DNA of 64,000 nucleotides from Massilia sp. WG5 (lineage in GTDB: Bacteria; Pseudomonadota; Gammaproteobacteria; Burkholderiales; Burkholderiaceae_D): contig NZ_CP012640.2 in the NCBI RefSeq assembly GCF_001412595.2, forward strand, positions 5,828,001-5,892,000, read 5' to 3'. This document shows, piece after piece, positions 16,918-25,274 of this stretch. How positions within the stretch are numbered: position 1 is the stretch's first letter; every line of letters starts with the position of its first letter. The translations under genes and the position numbers were made by a program. The notes under the pieces are model-generated. The model made no database searches. It saw nothing but the letters and a program-made list of their open reading frames with translations, and was not told the DNA's origin.

Positions 16918-19057
16918 GTTCGTTTTCCTTGTTGTTGGCGTCGGCCGCCAGGCCCAGCGTCGCCATCAGGGTCTGCTGGGCGCTGTAGGGCGGCTGGCTG
17001 CCACGCGGCTTGCGGCGCCGGTAGTGGCCGTCGCTGCCCAGTTCCCAGGCGTCGACGTTGTCCTTCAGGTAGACCTGCAGGCCTTCGCGGATCACCCGTT
17101 TCTTCAGTGCCGGCGAATGGATCGGGAAGGCGATCTCGACGCGGCGGAACAGGTTGCGGTTCATCCAGTCGGCGCTGCTGAGGTAGACGTCGTGCTTCAG
17201 CTTGTTGCGGAAGTAGAAGATGCGGCTGTGCTCGAGGAAGCGGCCGACGATCGAGCGTACCCGGATGTTCGCGGACAGTCCCGGCACGCCGGGCCGCAGC
17301 GAGCAGGCGCCGCGCACGATCAGGTCGATGCGCACGCCGTCGTTCGAGGCGTCGTACAGGGCGCGGATCACCGATTCGTCGGTCAGCGAATTCATCTTGG
17401 CGATGATGCGCGCCGGCTTGCCGTCGCGCGCGATCGCCGCTTCCTGGCGGATCGCCTTCACCACTTCCTTCTGCAGCGAGAACGGCGCCAGCCAGATACT
17501 GTTGAGCTGGGTCGGGCGCGTCATGCTGGTGAGGTGGATGAAGACTTCGTTGACGTCGGCCGTGATCTCCTCGTTCGAGGTCAGCAGGCCGAAGTCGGTG
17601 TAATGCTTGGCGGTGGTGGTGTTGTAGTTGCCGGTGCCGAGGTGGGCGTAGCGGCGCAGGCCCTGCGACTCGCGGCGCAGCACCAGGGCCAGCTTGGCAT
17701 GGGTCTTCAGGCCGACCACGCCGTACACCACCTGGGCGCCGGCTTCCTCCAGGCGCTCGGCCCAGTTGATGTTGGCTTCCTCGTCGAAGCGCGCCATCAG
17801 CTCGACGATCACGGTGACTTCCTTGCCGCTCAGGGAGGCTTCGATCAGCGCGTCCATCAGCTCGGAATCCGAGCCGGCGCGGTAGATGGTCTGCTTGATC
17901 GCGACCACGTTCGGATCGGCGGCGGCGCAACGGATGAAGTCGATGACCGGCTCGAAGGACTGGAAGGGATGGTGCAGCAGCACATCCTGGCGGTCGAGCA
18001 CGGCAAAGATATCGTGGTAGTTCACCAGCTTGGCCGGGAAGCCCGGCACGAAAGGCGTGAATTTCAGGTCGGGCCGCGCATTGCTGTTGACGATCTCCAG
18101 CAGGCGGCCCATGTTGACGGGGCCGTCGACACTGAACAGCCGCGAGCGGTCGATCGAGAACTGGTCGAGCAGGAAGTCGGACAGGTGGCGCGGGCAGCCG
18201 CGGCCCACCTCCAGGCGCACCGCGAAGCCGTAGTTGCGGCTGTGGAGTTCGCTCTGCAGGGCCTGGCGCAGGTTCTTGACTTCTTCCTCGTCGACCCACA
18301 GGTCGCTGTTGCGGGTTACGCGGAACTGCGAGTAGGACACCACTTCGCGCCCGGTGAACAGGTCGGACATATGGGCCTGGATCACCGACGACAGCAGGCA
18401 GAAGGAGGCGCCCGGCTTGTCCGACAGTTCGTCCGGCAGGCGGATCACGCGCGGCAGCACGCGCGGCGCCTTCATGACCGCGATCCCGGTGCCGCGTCCG
18501 AAGGCGTCCTTGCCGGCCAGTTCGATGATGAAGTTCAGGCTCTTGTTGATCACCCGCGGGAAGGGGTGGGCCGGGTCCAGGCCGACCGGCGTCAGCAGGG
18601 GCCGCACTTCCTTGTCGAAGTATTGCTTGACCCAGGCCTTCTGCGCCGCGTTGCGGTCGGAGCGGCGCAGCAGGTGGATGCCGTTGTCGGACAGGCGCGG
18701 CAGGATCTCGTCGTTCAGCAGGGCGTACTGGCGCGCGATGATCTGGCGGCATTCCTCGCTGGTGCCTTCCAGGTTGACGCTGGGGAGGTCGTCGATGCCG
18801 CCGATGCTGCCGGTGCCGGCCTGGTGGTGGTGCTGGGCCAGCAGGCTGGCGACCCGCACTTCGAAGAATTCGTCGAGGTTGCTGCTGACGATGCACAGGA
18901 AGCGCAGGCGCTCCAGCAGCGGCAAGGACGGATCCTCGGCCTGGGCCAGCACACGCCGGTTAAATTCCAGCAGCGATATTTCCCGGTTCAAGAACTGCGC
19001 CGGGCTGTCGACGTTCAGCGCGGACAGCGCCTCGTCCGGTTTCAACTTCATGTCCAT
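16883..19057 (-). CDS. ppk1: Polyphosphate kinase 1
   Basis: 724 residues. Domain order of PPK1: N domain (FLNREISLLEFNRRVLAQAEDPSLPLLERLRFL), head domain, and two phospholipase-D-like catalytic domains. The autophosphorylated histidine is in GLKTHAKLALVLRRE, and RSIVGRFLEHSRIFYFRN carries the second catalytic histidine; NYNTTTAKHYTDFGLLT is also conserved. It polymerises the gamma-phosphate of ATP into polyphosphate, usually at the inner membrane. Starts at 19057 (MDMKLKP) or two codons later at 19051. The tail runs past the usual end and overlaps sixA. A PHO box stands in front (19104-19121), predicting phosphate-starvation induction. Confidence 0.95.
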   Translation of the reverse strand: MDMKLKPDEALSALNVDSPAQFLNREISLLEFNRRVLAQAEDPSLPLLERLRFLCIVSSNLDEFFEVRVASLLAQHHHQAGTGSIGGIDDLPSVNLEGTSEECRQIIARQYALLNDEILPRLSDNGIHLLRRSDRNAAQKAWVKQYFDKEVRPLLTPVGLDPAHPFPRVINKSLNFIIELAGKDAFGRGTGIAVMKAPRVLPRVIRLPDELSDKPGASFCLLSSVIQAHMSDLFTGREVVSYSQFRVTRNSDLWVDEEEVKNLRQALQSELHSRNYGFAVRLEVGRGCPRHLSDFLLDQFSIDRSRLFSVDGPVNMGRLLEIVNSNARPDLKFTPFVPGFPAKLVNYHDIFAVLDRQDVLLHHPFQSFEPVIDFIRCAAADPNVVAIKQTIYRAGSDSELMDALIEASLSGKEVTVIVELMARFDEEANINWAERLEEAGAQVVYGVVGLKTHAKLALVLRRESQGLRRYAHLGTGNYNTTTAKHYTDFGLLTSNEEITADVNEVFIHLTSMTRPTQLNSIWLAPFSLQKEVVKAIRQEAAIARDGKPARIIAKMNSLTDESVIRALYDASNDGVRIDLIVRGACSLRPGVPGLSANIRVRSIVGRFLEHSRIFYFRNKLKHDVYLSSADWMNRNLFRRVEIAFPIHSPALKKRVIREGLQVYLKDNVDAWELGSDGHYRRRKPRGSQPPYSAQQTLMATLGLAADANNKENEHGTDPVAPRRG

Positions 19058-19087
19058 TGGGCTCGGATATTTCACTCTTGGCAACGG

Positions 19088-19121
19088 AGTGTAGAGCCCG
19101 ATTATGACAGCCCTGTGACAG
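19088..19121 (-). promoter_or_regulatory. PHO box and -10 element of the ppk1-sixA operon
   Basis: Read on the minus strand, 19121 to 19104 is CTGTCAC-AGGG-CTGTCAT: two 7-bp repeats separated by 4 bp, matching the PhoB consensus CTGTCAT-N4-CTGTCAY. Ten bases further on comes TACACT (19093-19088), a good sigma-70 -10 at the spacing seen in PhoB-activated promoters, where the box replaces the -35. Predicted transcription start is about 25 bases before the ppk1 ATG. Only the spacer AGGG is less AT-rich than usual. Confidence 0.75.
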
Positions 19122-19179
19122 CAGCGGCGCGCGATGTTGTCAATCCGGCAGCGGCCGCTCCACCGGCCAGCGCATTGGA

Positions 19180-20091
19180 TCAGATGCGCGCCAGCATGCG
19201 CGCGACAGGCGGCGCCGCGCGCAGGCGTTCGCGCCACCACTTCAGCGCCGCGCCTTCCTCGCCGGTGCGCCAGGCCATGAAGACGGTCTCGTCGGGCCGG
19301 GGTTCCTCGACCTCCTTGACCACCAGGCGCCCGGCCTCGATGGCGGGACGGGCCCAGGCCTCGGGCAGGAAGCCGAAGCCGAGGCCGGCCAGCTGGAAAT
19401 CGTACTTGGTCTGCATGTCGGGGACGGTGAGGGTGTCCTGCCCGAACAGCAGGCCCACGGTGCGCGCCTGCAGCAGGCGCACCGAATCGGCCACCGACAC
19501 CGCACGGTGCGCGCTGAGTTCGGCCTTGCCCAGGCGGTGCCGCACCGCCGCCAGCGGGTGCGTGGGCGCCACCGCGAACACGAAGGACAGCTTGCCGATC
19601 GGTTCCGCGGTATAGCCGCCGCCGGACGGGCCTTCGCCGGCGGCGCCGGCCAGGAAGTCGACGCGGCGGTCGAGCAGGCTCTCCCAGGTGCCGGACAGGG
19701 CTTCCTTCACGATCCGCAGGCGGGTCTGGTCCGCCACCTCGTAGAAGGCGGCGATGTCGTCGCGCAGGCCCAGCGGCGAGAGCGCCGAGTCGATCCCGAT
19801 CGTGAATTCGGTCTCCCAGCCGGAAGCGACGCGGCGCACCCGGCTTTCGAGGTCGCCGGCCGCCTTCAGCAGGTAGCGGCCTTCCTTCAGCAGTTCTTCG
19901 CCGGCCGCGGTGAGCACCACCCGCGGGCCGAAGCGTTCGAACAGCTGCACGCCGAGGTCTTCCTCGAGCTTCGATACGGTATAGGAGATCGTCGAAGGCA
20001 CCCGGAACAGCTCCTTGGCGGCGGCGGAAAAGCTGCCGCGGCGGGCGATGGTGTCGACGGTGAGGAGGGCGTCCAGGCTGATTCTTAACAT
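19180..20091 (-). CDS. LysR-family transcriptional regulator
   Basis: 303 residues: winged helix at 1-62 (LDALLTVDTIARRGSFSAAAKELFRVPSTISYTVSKLEEDLGVQLFER, LTAAGEELL) and a type-2 periplasmic-binding-like effector domain from about 90 to 290. The VPSTISYTV recognition helix is of the YafC/YdhB-like subgroup. It is divergent from the DUF4336 gene with only 22 bases between starts, so it very probably controls that gene and itself. The ligand is unknown. The ATG at 20091 is the only sensible start. Confidence 0.9.
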   Translation of the reverse strand: MLRISLDALLTVDTIARRGSFSAAAKELFRVPSTISYTVSKLEEDLGVQLFERFGPRVVLTAAGEELLKEGRYLLKAAGDLESRVRRVASGWETEFTIGIDSALSPLGLRDDIAAFYEVADQTRLRIVKEALSGTWESLLDRRVDFLAGAAGEGPSGGGYTAEPIGKLSFVFAVAPTHPLAAVRHRLGKAELSAHRAVSVADSVRLLQARTVGLLFGQDTLTVPDMQTKYDFQLAGLGFGFLPEAWARPAIEAGRLVVKEVEEPRPDETVFMAWRTGEEGAALKWWRERLRAAPPVARMLARI

Positions 20092-20113
20092 ATAAGTATT
20101 CTACAATAGGACC

Positions 20114-20794
20114 ATGCTGACACCCGTCGCCCCCAATCTCTGGCATATGGAACGCGGCTTCAAGGCCGCCGGCCTGCCGGTCACGTCCCGCATGACGGTC
20201 GTCCGTTTCGACGACGGCCGCCTGTGGCTGCATTCGCCGGTGCGCTTCGACGACGCCGTGGCGGACCAGTTGCGCAGCCTCGGCACGGTGGCCTGGATCG
20301 TCGCCCCGAACCGCGCGCATCACCTGTTCGCCCGGCATGCCCGGCGCATGTTCCCGGACGCCGCGCTGGTCGGCGCGCCCGGCCTGGCGGCCAAGCGTCC
20401 GGACCTGGCCGGCCTGATGGAACTGGGCGACGTCGTACCGCGGGAATGGCAGCACGAGCTCGGCCAGGTCTGGATCCGCGGCATGCCCTTCGTGAACGAG
20501 GTCGTGTGGTTTCATAAAGCGTCGGCGACGCTGATCATGACCGACGTGCTGCAGTGCTGGGGCGGCGAACTCGATTGGCGAACCGCCCTGTATGCGCGCC
20601 TGACCGGCGTGCGCGGGCGCCTCGACCTGCCGCGCACGGTGCGCCTCGTGACGCGCGACCGCGTGCTGGCGGCAGGCAGCGCGCGCATGATCCTGCAATG
20701 GCCGTTCACGCGGGTGATCACGGCGCACAACAGCATCGTCGAGCGGGATGCGCACGCGCTGGTCGAGCGTGCGTTCGCCCACCTCGGGGCTTAG
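20114..20794 (+). CDS. DUF4336 (metallo-hydrolase-like) protein
   Basis: 226 residues beginning MLTPVAPNLWHMERGFKAAGLPVTSRMTVVRFDDGRLWLHSPV, with IVAPNRAHHLFARHARRMFPDAALVGAPGLAAKRPDL, both typical of DUF4336. The fold resembles metallo-beta-lactamase proteins, but the HxHxDH motif is absent, so activity is unknown. Divergent from the LysR gene at 20091. It is the last normal high-GC gene before the AT-richer island, and its stop is followed within 10 bases by an IS5-like transposase scrap. Confidence 0.8.
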   Translation: MLTPVAPNLWHMERGFKAAGLPVTSRMTVVRFDDGRLWLHSPVRFDDAVADQLRSLGTVAWIVAPNRAHHLFARHARRMFPDAALVGAPGLAAKRPDLAGLMELGDVVPREWQHELGQVWIRGMPFVNEVVWFHKASATLIMTDVLQCWGGELDWRTALYARLTGVRGRLDLPRTVRLVTRDRVLAAGSARMILQWPFTRVITAHNSIVERDAHALVERAFAHLGA

Positions 20795-20800
20795 AGCACC

Positions 20801-20872
20801 TAAGGTTCGGTGGATGTCGGCCCGCCGCTTGATGCGTTCGACAACCCAACGCCAACGGTCGAGCCGTTCGCG
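20801..20872 (-). pseudogene. IS5-family transposase remnant, C-terminal scrap
   Basis: Minus-strand codons read RERLDRWRWVVERIKRRADI then HRTL. IS5/IS427-type transposases end with a block RWVVERT-(about 16 residues)-RRADIH; here both halves are present but the middle is deleted in frame, and no terminal inverted repeats or other transposase parts are seen. This marks an old insertion at the exact left boundary of the lower-GC region. Short match, so moderate confidence. Confidence 0.45.
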
Positions 20873-21353
20873 TGACGCAAGGCTGCAGCGTGCTATCGTC
20901 TGCAAACATGGTCGCTATCCTAGCGCTCGGGTTGCGGCCGCGTACGTCCGCTATCGACGCATTTTGTAAGGATACGGATGGGTACTTGCTTCCTTTTTTC
21001 CCGCGGACGAGGTGTTTGCCGGTATCGCCAAGGCGCGCTTACGCATGGGATGCAGAGGTCAAAATTGCACTGCTGGCAGGCCTGATCGGCTGGGCCACGG
21101 TGGGGTACCTGTTTAAACTCCGAGGTCCTCGAGGCGGCATGTCAAAGCTGTCGAACGGGAAAAGGAGGACATTTGCGTCTTCGAGCTTGGCCGGGACGAT
21201 GAAATAGGGCCCCTTGGCCGCGCGTTTCGCTGTCGGGCGATGAATTCGTCATCATTCTCAGCAGTGTCGATTCCGTTCAACCCATTCGACGTAGTTTTGG
21301 CTTAGTCCTGCGCAAGGCCAGTTTTTTGACTGGCCTTGTATCTCCGAACAATC
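20873..21353. other. Degenerate region without an intact gene
   Basis: About 480 bases of mixed composition. Short frames occur (one plus-strand frame 20872-21207 includes a hydrophobic KIALLAGLIGWATVGYLF) but none has a ribosome site and a recognisable family over its length. The only recognisable items are the transposase scrap before it, a GGDEF-like scrap at 21218, and a hairpin at 21314-21337. Confidence 0.5.
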
Positions 21354-21388
21354 TCAACGGAAAACTAGCGACGCAACCTTTTGGATAG
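21218..21388 (+). pseudogene. Possible diguanylate cyclase (GGDEF) scrap
   Basis: The plus-strand frame from 21218 reads PRVSLSGDEFVIILSSVDSV and remains open to a TAG at 21386-21388. RxSGDEFxxIL is the active-site strand-turn-strand of GGDEF domains. Nothing before it in frame matches the rest of the domain, and after about 20 residues similarity is lost, so this is at best a decayed fragment. It could also be chance. It overlaps the hairpin and the 3' end of the lipoprotein gene. Confidence 0.3.
21314..21337 (-). terminator. Hairpin after the lipoprotein gene
   Basis: AAGGCCAGT (21314-21322) and ACTGGCCTT (21329-21337) form a perfect 9-bp stem around a 6-base T-rich loop. It sits 17 bases beyond the stop codon of the minus-strand lipoprotein gene. 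The A-run falls in the loop on the minus strand and no T-tract follows, so it is a plausible but imperfect intrinsic terminator. Confidence 0.5.
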
Positions 21389-23240
21389 GGGGGCCGCCGA
21401 CCGACGGTGTTACAACCAACCGAATTGTGTCAGATACACCAGCCGCCCCACCCGGCACTGACAGACTAATTGTCTGTTCAGAACCGGCGCTCGGATAGGT
21501 TAGTACGTCGGTGTAGCCGTCAGAGCCCAGCACCGAAATGCGTGATGACGAGCCCGCTGGCAGGCATTGAACTTTAGAGCTGGCGATGTAAGCCTGCGCC
21601 GCGACTGGCGAAGGAGGTGTAATGACAAGCTCCCCTACAACAACATGAAAGTCATCGATCGAAAGTTTAATCGTTGTCACGTTAGGGGGAATTTTCTGGG
21701 TCGGTCCGGTAATAGGCGAAGGAAGTGCATCGATATAAGGAGTCGCTTCGCCCGTAAAATTTTCCGGGATTTTATCTATATAGGAGTCTTGAAGTTGATC
21801 AATTGTGTCACTCACTGGATCAGGAACACCTTTAACAGCTCCCCCTTGAGTATCAGGGCCAAAAAATGCTTTGAATTCGCAGTAGGCGATGGCGGCAGAA
21901 ACAGAGGCTTCGCATGCTGCCAGGACTGCTACACCTGCTGGGGTGCCGGCAAATAGAGTTGAGGCAGCAACCGCAGCGGCAACACCAGTGCAAATGCGTG
22001 ACCCTGCTGTGAAAAGAAGTATGGGATCCTGAGCGCAAATCTCATTGACCAAAATCCTCGCATTGCGTAGAGCGTCGGTAAGGGCCGCAATATTAACCGG
22101 AACCTCACGTGCTGCATTAGGTATATATGCGCGATAGATTCCTGGCGACACGGGAAGCGCCCTATATGAGCCGGAAAAGGATCCGCCGCGAAGTCCAACA
22201 AAGACATTGCCAGAAGCAGGGCCAAATTTCCCGCATTGAGATGTCTGGATATCGACAGGAAACTGGTTGTCGTGGCTAACGGTCGCCGTACTGGCCGTTG
22301 CGACAGCAGCAGTAGTAGGCGCGGGCGATAACGAGAATGGCTGAGCCATTGGTATTGCTGGGGCAGCCGTTCCTGAGCTCGACCTTTGCCGAGTTAGAGC
22401 GATTGGTTTTTTTTTCACCGTATTGGACACATTGATCACATTAAGTGCTGAAGCAGTTTTCGCAGGTGCAGTGACTTTTGTCTTGAGCGTATTACCCGTT
22501 GATGGATCGGTAAGCGACACCAGAAGGCCGCCATCGCCCGTTAATTCGAATGAGCCACGTATCCCGTTTGGCGCTATTGTATCGCGTCGAGTTGGACTTG
22601 TAATATATAGAGTGGTATCCCCTGACGATGTATGGTGAATGACGGTATCAAGCGAAACCAGTACACCGTTCTGGTCCCTGTCACCACCGTACTGTACCGA
22701 TTCACCGGTAGCTTTTGTAACGATCAAACCGATGTGTTCGCCAGCTTCTTTTACGACTTGGACTTTTGCTTCGCTCTGTAATTGATCAAATTTAATGTCC
22801 CAAATCAGGGCGGACGGATTGAAGGGCGCCGATCGATCCTGACGTAATGTCAGGGTTTGGACGGATTTAGCGTTTCCGCCGGCTGGGATGGCTCCCAAAC
22901 TCACCTCCCCGGAAATTATCGATGTCCCTGGCCCAGCGCTCTTCAATCTTGCAATAACATTGGAGTGCGTTATCTTATCGTTATTTGTAACAACAATTCG
23001 AAATGTATAATCGAAGACGGTCCGGGCCACACGGACTTCGGTTACTTTTTCTAGTGCGGAAACAGTCAGTTCGGGATTCGCATTAGTCGTGACAGTGGCA
23101 AGCAGCCTGGGACTCGTTGCCGAAGTTGATTTCTCATCATTACTGTTGCACGCCACGAGAAGAGCTGCTGGAGTAAGTATCAATACACTAAAAAGTATAG
23201 AGTATAAAATTTCATACCAATGTTTAAGTTTAATCGTCAT
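21354..23240 (-). CDS. Large lipoprotein of unknown function
   Basis: 628 residues. The start at 23240 has GAGGGG seven bases upstream; an ATG 14 codons earlier lacks one. Residues 1-31 are a lipoprotein signal peptide ending in the lipobox LVAC (Cys31), followed by a Ser/Thr/Asn-rich linker. Residues about 40-285 look beta-rich (TFRIVVTNNDKITHSNVIARL, GSFELTGDGGLLVSLTDPSTG); about 290-335 is a Thr/Ala/Pro-rich linker; about 410-470 is an Ala/Gly/Cys-rich hydrophobic helix region (ICTGVAAAVAAS, VAVLAACEASVSAAIAYC); the C-terminal 120 residues again look like beta sandwich. Asp after Cys is absent (N32), suggesting outer-membrane sorting. Codon use is AT-richer than the neighbours. I do not recognise a family. 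Confidence 0.75.
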   Translation of the reverse strand: MTIKLKHWYEILYSILFSVLILTPAALLVACNSNDEKSTSATSPRLLATVTTNANPELTVSALEKVTEVRVARTVFDYTFRIVVTNNDKITHSNVIARLKSAGPGTSIISGEVSLGAIPAGGNAKSVQTLTLRQDRSAPFNPSALIWDIKFDQLQSEAKVQVVKEAGEHIGLIVTKATGESVQYGGDRDQNGVLVSLDTVIHHTSSGDTTLYITSPTRRDTIAPNGIRGSFELTGDGGLLVSLTDPSTGNTLKTKVTAPAKTASALNVINVSNTVKKKPIALTRQRSSSGTAAPAIPMAQPFSLSPAPTTAAVATASTATVSHDNQFPVDIQTSQCGKFGPASGNVFVGLRGGSFSGSYRALPVSPGIYRAYIPNAAREVPVNIAALTDALRNARILVNEICAQDPILLFTAGSRICTGVAAAVAASTLFAGTPAGVAVLAACEASVSAAIAYCEFKAFFGPDTQGGAVKGVPDPVSDTIDQLQDSYIDKIPENFTGEATPYIDALPSPITGPTQKIPPNVTTIKLSIDDFHVVVGELVITPPSPVAAQAYIASSKVQCLPAGSSSRISVLGSDGYTDVLTYPSAGSEQTISLSVPGGAAGVSDTIRLVVTPSVGGPPIQKVASLVFR

Positions 23241-24456
23241 GACAGCCCCTCTTGGCAAGACAAGTTGGTCACACTTCTTCACAGCTTCTTAAGGATCTGA
23301 AATATTGCATCTGGCTGGGTTCAAGATGTTCGTACGATCGAACCAATCAATTGCTTTTGTCACCTTCTTGCAAGTGTCTTTAATCCAGAAAACGTAATGG
23401 CAATGATGCTAAAGGGTAGGTCAAGGTGAGCTAGCCAATAAAACCTCTTGTGAATTGGAAGCCGTACGTTAAAGCTCCATTAAGTATCAAGTGAACGCAA
23501 CCGATGCATTCTGAGTCAAATGTATAAAGTTGGTCAGCAGAAAATAGAAGAAGTAATCGGCAGCGCATTTATGCTAGTCGTGTGAAACACAGATGTCAAA
23601 AAACGAATAACATTATGGCGTATTTACAACATGTTTCAGGCTAACGATAACATGTGGATCATGGAAATACTTTCTATTTCATGAGATTGCATATTTAACC
23701 AAAATAAATAAATATTCTGGGCATGCTTTTGTTGTTTCGTAAATTCTTTCCGTTATTAAAAACGGTTTGTTTACGAGAAAGTCTATGCATGCAATGGGTT
23801 GATATATTGCTACGGTTTTTCGATGAGCTGGCCCGCCGTAACAGAATTTACTGAGTAGCAGACTTTAAACAGCGGAAGCGAAATAACGTGGGTGTCGGGT
23901 CGTTGTATTGTTAGCCGGGCGGTTTCAAAGACAGACGCCGAGATAACAATTCGAGCTTATGAATGTTGACTCTCGAGATAGTAAAGCAACTTATTGTTGG
24001 CCTGGCTAATACAGGGTTCGGTCGAGCCTAACGGGTTAGGTCGAGCGGAAAATGACCTGAAAGTATGCAATGTAAGCCGGTCGATGAGGATTCGTAAAAC
24101 GCTCCAAGTGTGCAGTTGCTCGCTGACATAGGAGGGGCAACTGACTAAACGAAACCTAGTGTTTTCATGCAGTATGCATGACAAAAAATCTTCCAAGTGA
24201 TTGTTTCATCAAGAACATTTAAGTCCCTGGCAGGCTTTATGGAAAAACCCATTTTATCTAGAGGATTTTTAGTCAAGAGCAGGCATGGAAGCGTTTGGGT
24301 GGTTCATTCGGTTGAATTATCGAAAGCGGTTCAGGAACGTTTCTTTTTCAAATCTAAACCGAATGAACCGCAATGGCATTGGGGCAACCGTCAACGCAAA
24401 TCTACTTAAACCAAAATAGTATAAGTAAGCTTGCTGATGGCGATTTCGGGGTGGTG
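23241..24456. other. AT-rich, gene-poor 1.2 kb
   Basis: Composition is clearly lower in GC than the rest of the window. No frame is convincing. The best are a minus frame 23957-24196 (79 codons) and a plus frame whose ATG at 24239 gives 56 basic residues (MEKPILSRGFLVKSRHGSVW, ending RQRKST) with only a weak AGG upstream. The region may hold the lipoprotein promoter (right after 23240 on the minus strand), untranslated RNA or decayed DNA. An exact 13-bp inverted repeat at 24301/24369 is described separately. Confidence 0.5.
24301..24369. repeat. 13-bp perfect inverted repeat, 43-base spacer
   Basis: GGTTCATTCGGTT at 24301-24313 and AACCGAATGAACC at 24357-24369. The arms are perfect over 13 bp. 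The spacer contains no obvious gene. Such spacing is too long for a simple hairpin terminator; ends of a tiny non-autonomous element or a two-site operator are possibilities. No target duplication was seen flanking it. Confidence 0.5.
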
Positions 24457-25014
24457 TTATGCCCTTTTCGGAAGCGTTTTGAGCTTAGTGCGACTGCGAC
24501 GTGTCAGGCACGAAATCCCCGCTGCACCTAACGTGAACAGAGCGAGCGTCCCTGGCTCAGGTATATCGTTAGGAGATGACGCCGAGGTAAAGCCGGAGCT
24601 GATAGTTTCAAACGTTGTGCTGTCAATGATGTCGAAACGCTGTGATCCCGGGGTGCCGGTGCCAGTGTACAGGTAAGACACCGAAAATCCTCCTTGCGGA
24701 CTAGTGAATACAATTCCTCCAGTCAGTGCTAGTACGTCAAGAAAGCCATCAGAAGGCAGTGCTGTGTCCGGCTGAACCAAAAGCGAGTCGAATCCTGCAG
24801 GCGACGAACTTAGGACCAGGTTTGCATATGAGTTGTAATCAAAGTAGATTGTGAATTCGCTAATTGGCAACTCATCGGGCGATGGTGTCACCGTATAGGT
24901 GGTTGTATAGTTGTTTCCTGTAGTAAGCTGGGTCTTGTATGTAATCACTGTTGCATAGCTTGGTAGTGTTACAAGGGCAATTAATGCAATTGTCAAATAT
25001 TTCTTAAACATCAC
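24457..25014 (-). CDS. PEP-CTERM sorting-domain protein
   Basis: 185 residues. N-terminal signal peptide (MMFKKYLTIALIALVTLPSYA), a Thr/Ser/Tyr-rich beta-type body, and from about residue 152 the tripartite sorting tail: PEPGT, hydrophobic helix LALFTLGAAGISCL, and TRRSR. Twelve residues follow the arginine cluster, slightly longer than usual. Exosortase (EpsH/XrtA) cleaves such tails during export to the surface; no exosortase gene is in this window. AAGGAG precedes the ATG. A sigma-54 promoter lies just upstream (25048-25062). Codon use is AT-rich. Role of the body is unknown. Confidence 0.9.
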   Translation of the reverse strand: MMFKKYLTIALIALVTLPSYATVITYKTQLTTGNNYTTTYTVTPSPDELPISEFTIYFDYNSYANLVLSSSPAGFDSLLVQPDTALPSDGFLDVLALTGGIVFTSPQGGFSVSYLYTGTGTPGSQRFDIIDSTTFETISSGFTSASSPNDIPEPGTLALFTLGAAGISCLTRRSRTKLKTLPKRA

Positions 25015-25047
25015 AGTTCTCCTTTTGTCGGGGCAAGAACGCCATAC

Positions 25048-25062
25048 GCAAAAGCCATGCCA
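25048..25062 (-). promoter_or_regulatory. Sigma-54 (-24/-12) promoter of the PEP-CTERM gene
   Basis: Minus-strand TGGCATGGCTTTTGC matches the RpoN consensus TGGCACG-N4-TTGC with one change, and the GG and GC elements are at the required spacing. It is 33 bases upstream of the ATG, leaving an untranslated leader of about 20 bases that contains the AAGGAG. PEP-CTERM genes in several proteobacteria are controlled by RpoN with the PrsK/PrsR pair, which supports the call; that pair is not in this window. Confidence 0.75.
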
Positions 25063-25274
25063 TACTCAAAATATGCTAGTAACTAATTGTATATAAAGAG
25101 TAAATTTGTGATGAGAAACCTTACATTATGTTTGATGTAAAGAATGTCGACATGAACGCGACAATATTGAATGAAATAAATATAGGATTTTTTCAGCAAT
25201 ACGTGAAAGAATCGAGCGATTCGGTAACTTATGGCATGTAGAGTTACATCTCGTCAATCGATGTTATTTTGCGC

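Noticed and set aside
16373..19615. 1080-codon plus-strand open frame opposite ppk1
   Set aside because: It is the antisense frame of ppk1 and its neighbours in GC-rich DNA; amino-acid content (Gln/Asp/Val/His-rich) is that of a shadow and no domain is visible.
23957..24196. 79-codon minus-strand frame in the AT-rich gap
   Set aside because: No ribosome site, no domain, unlike composition of a coding region; likely chance in low-GC DNA.
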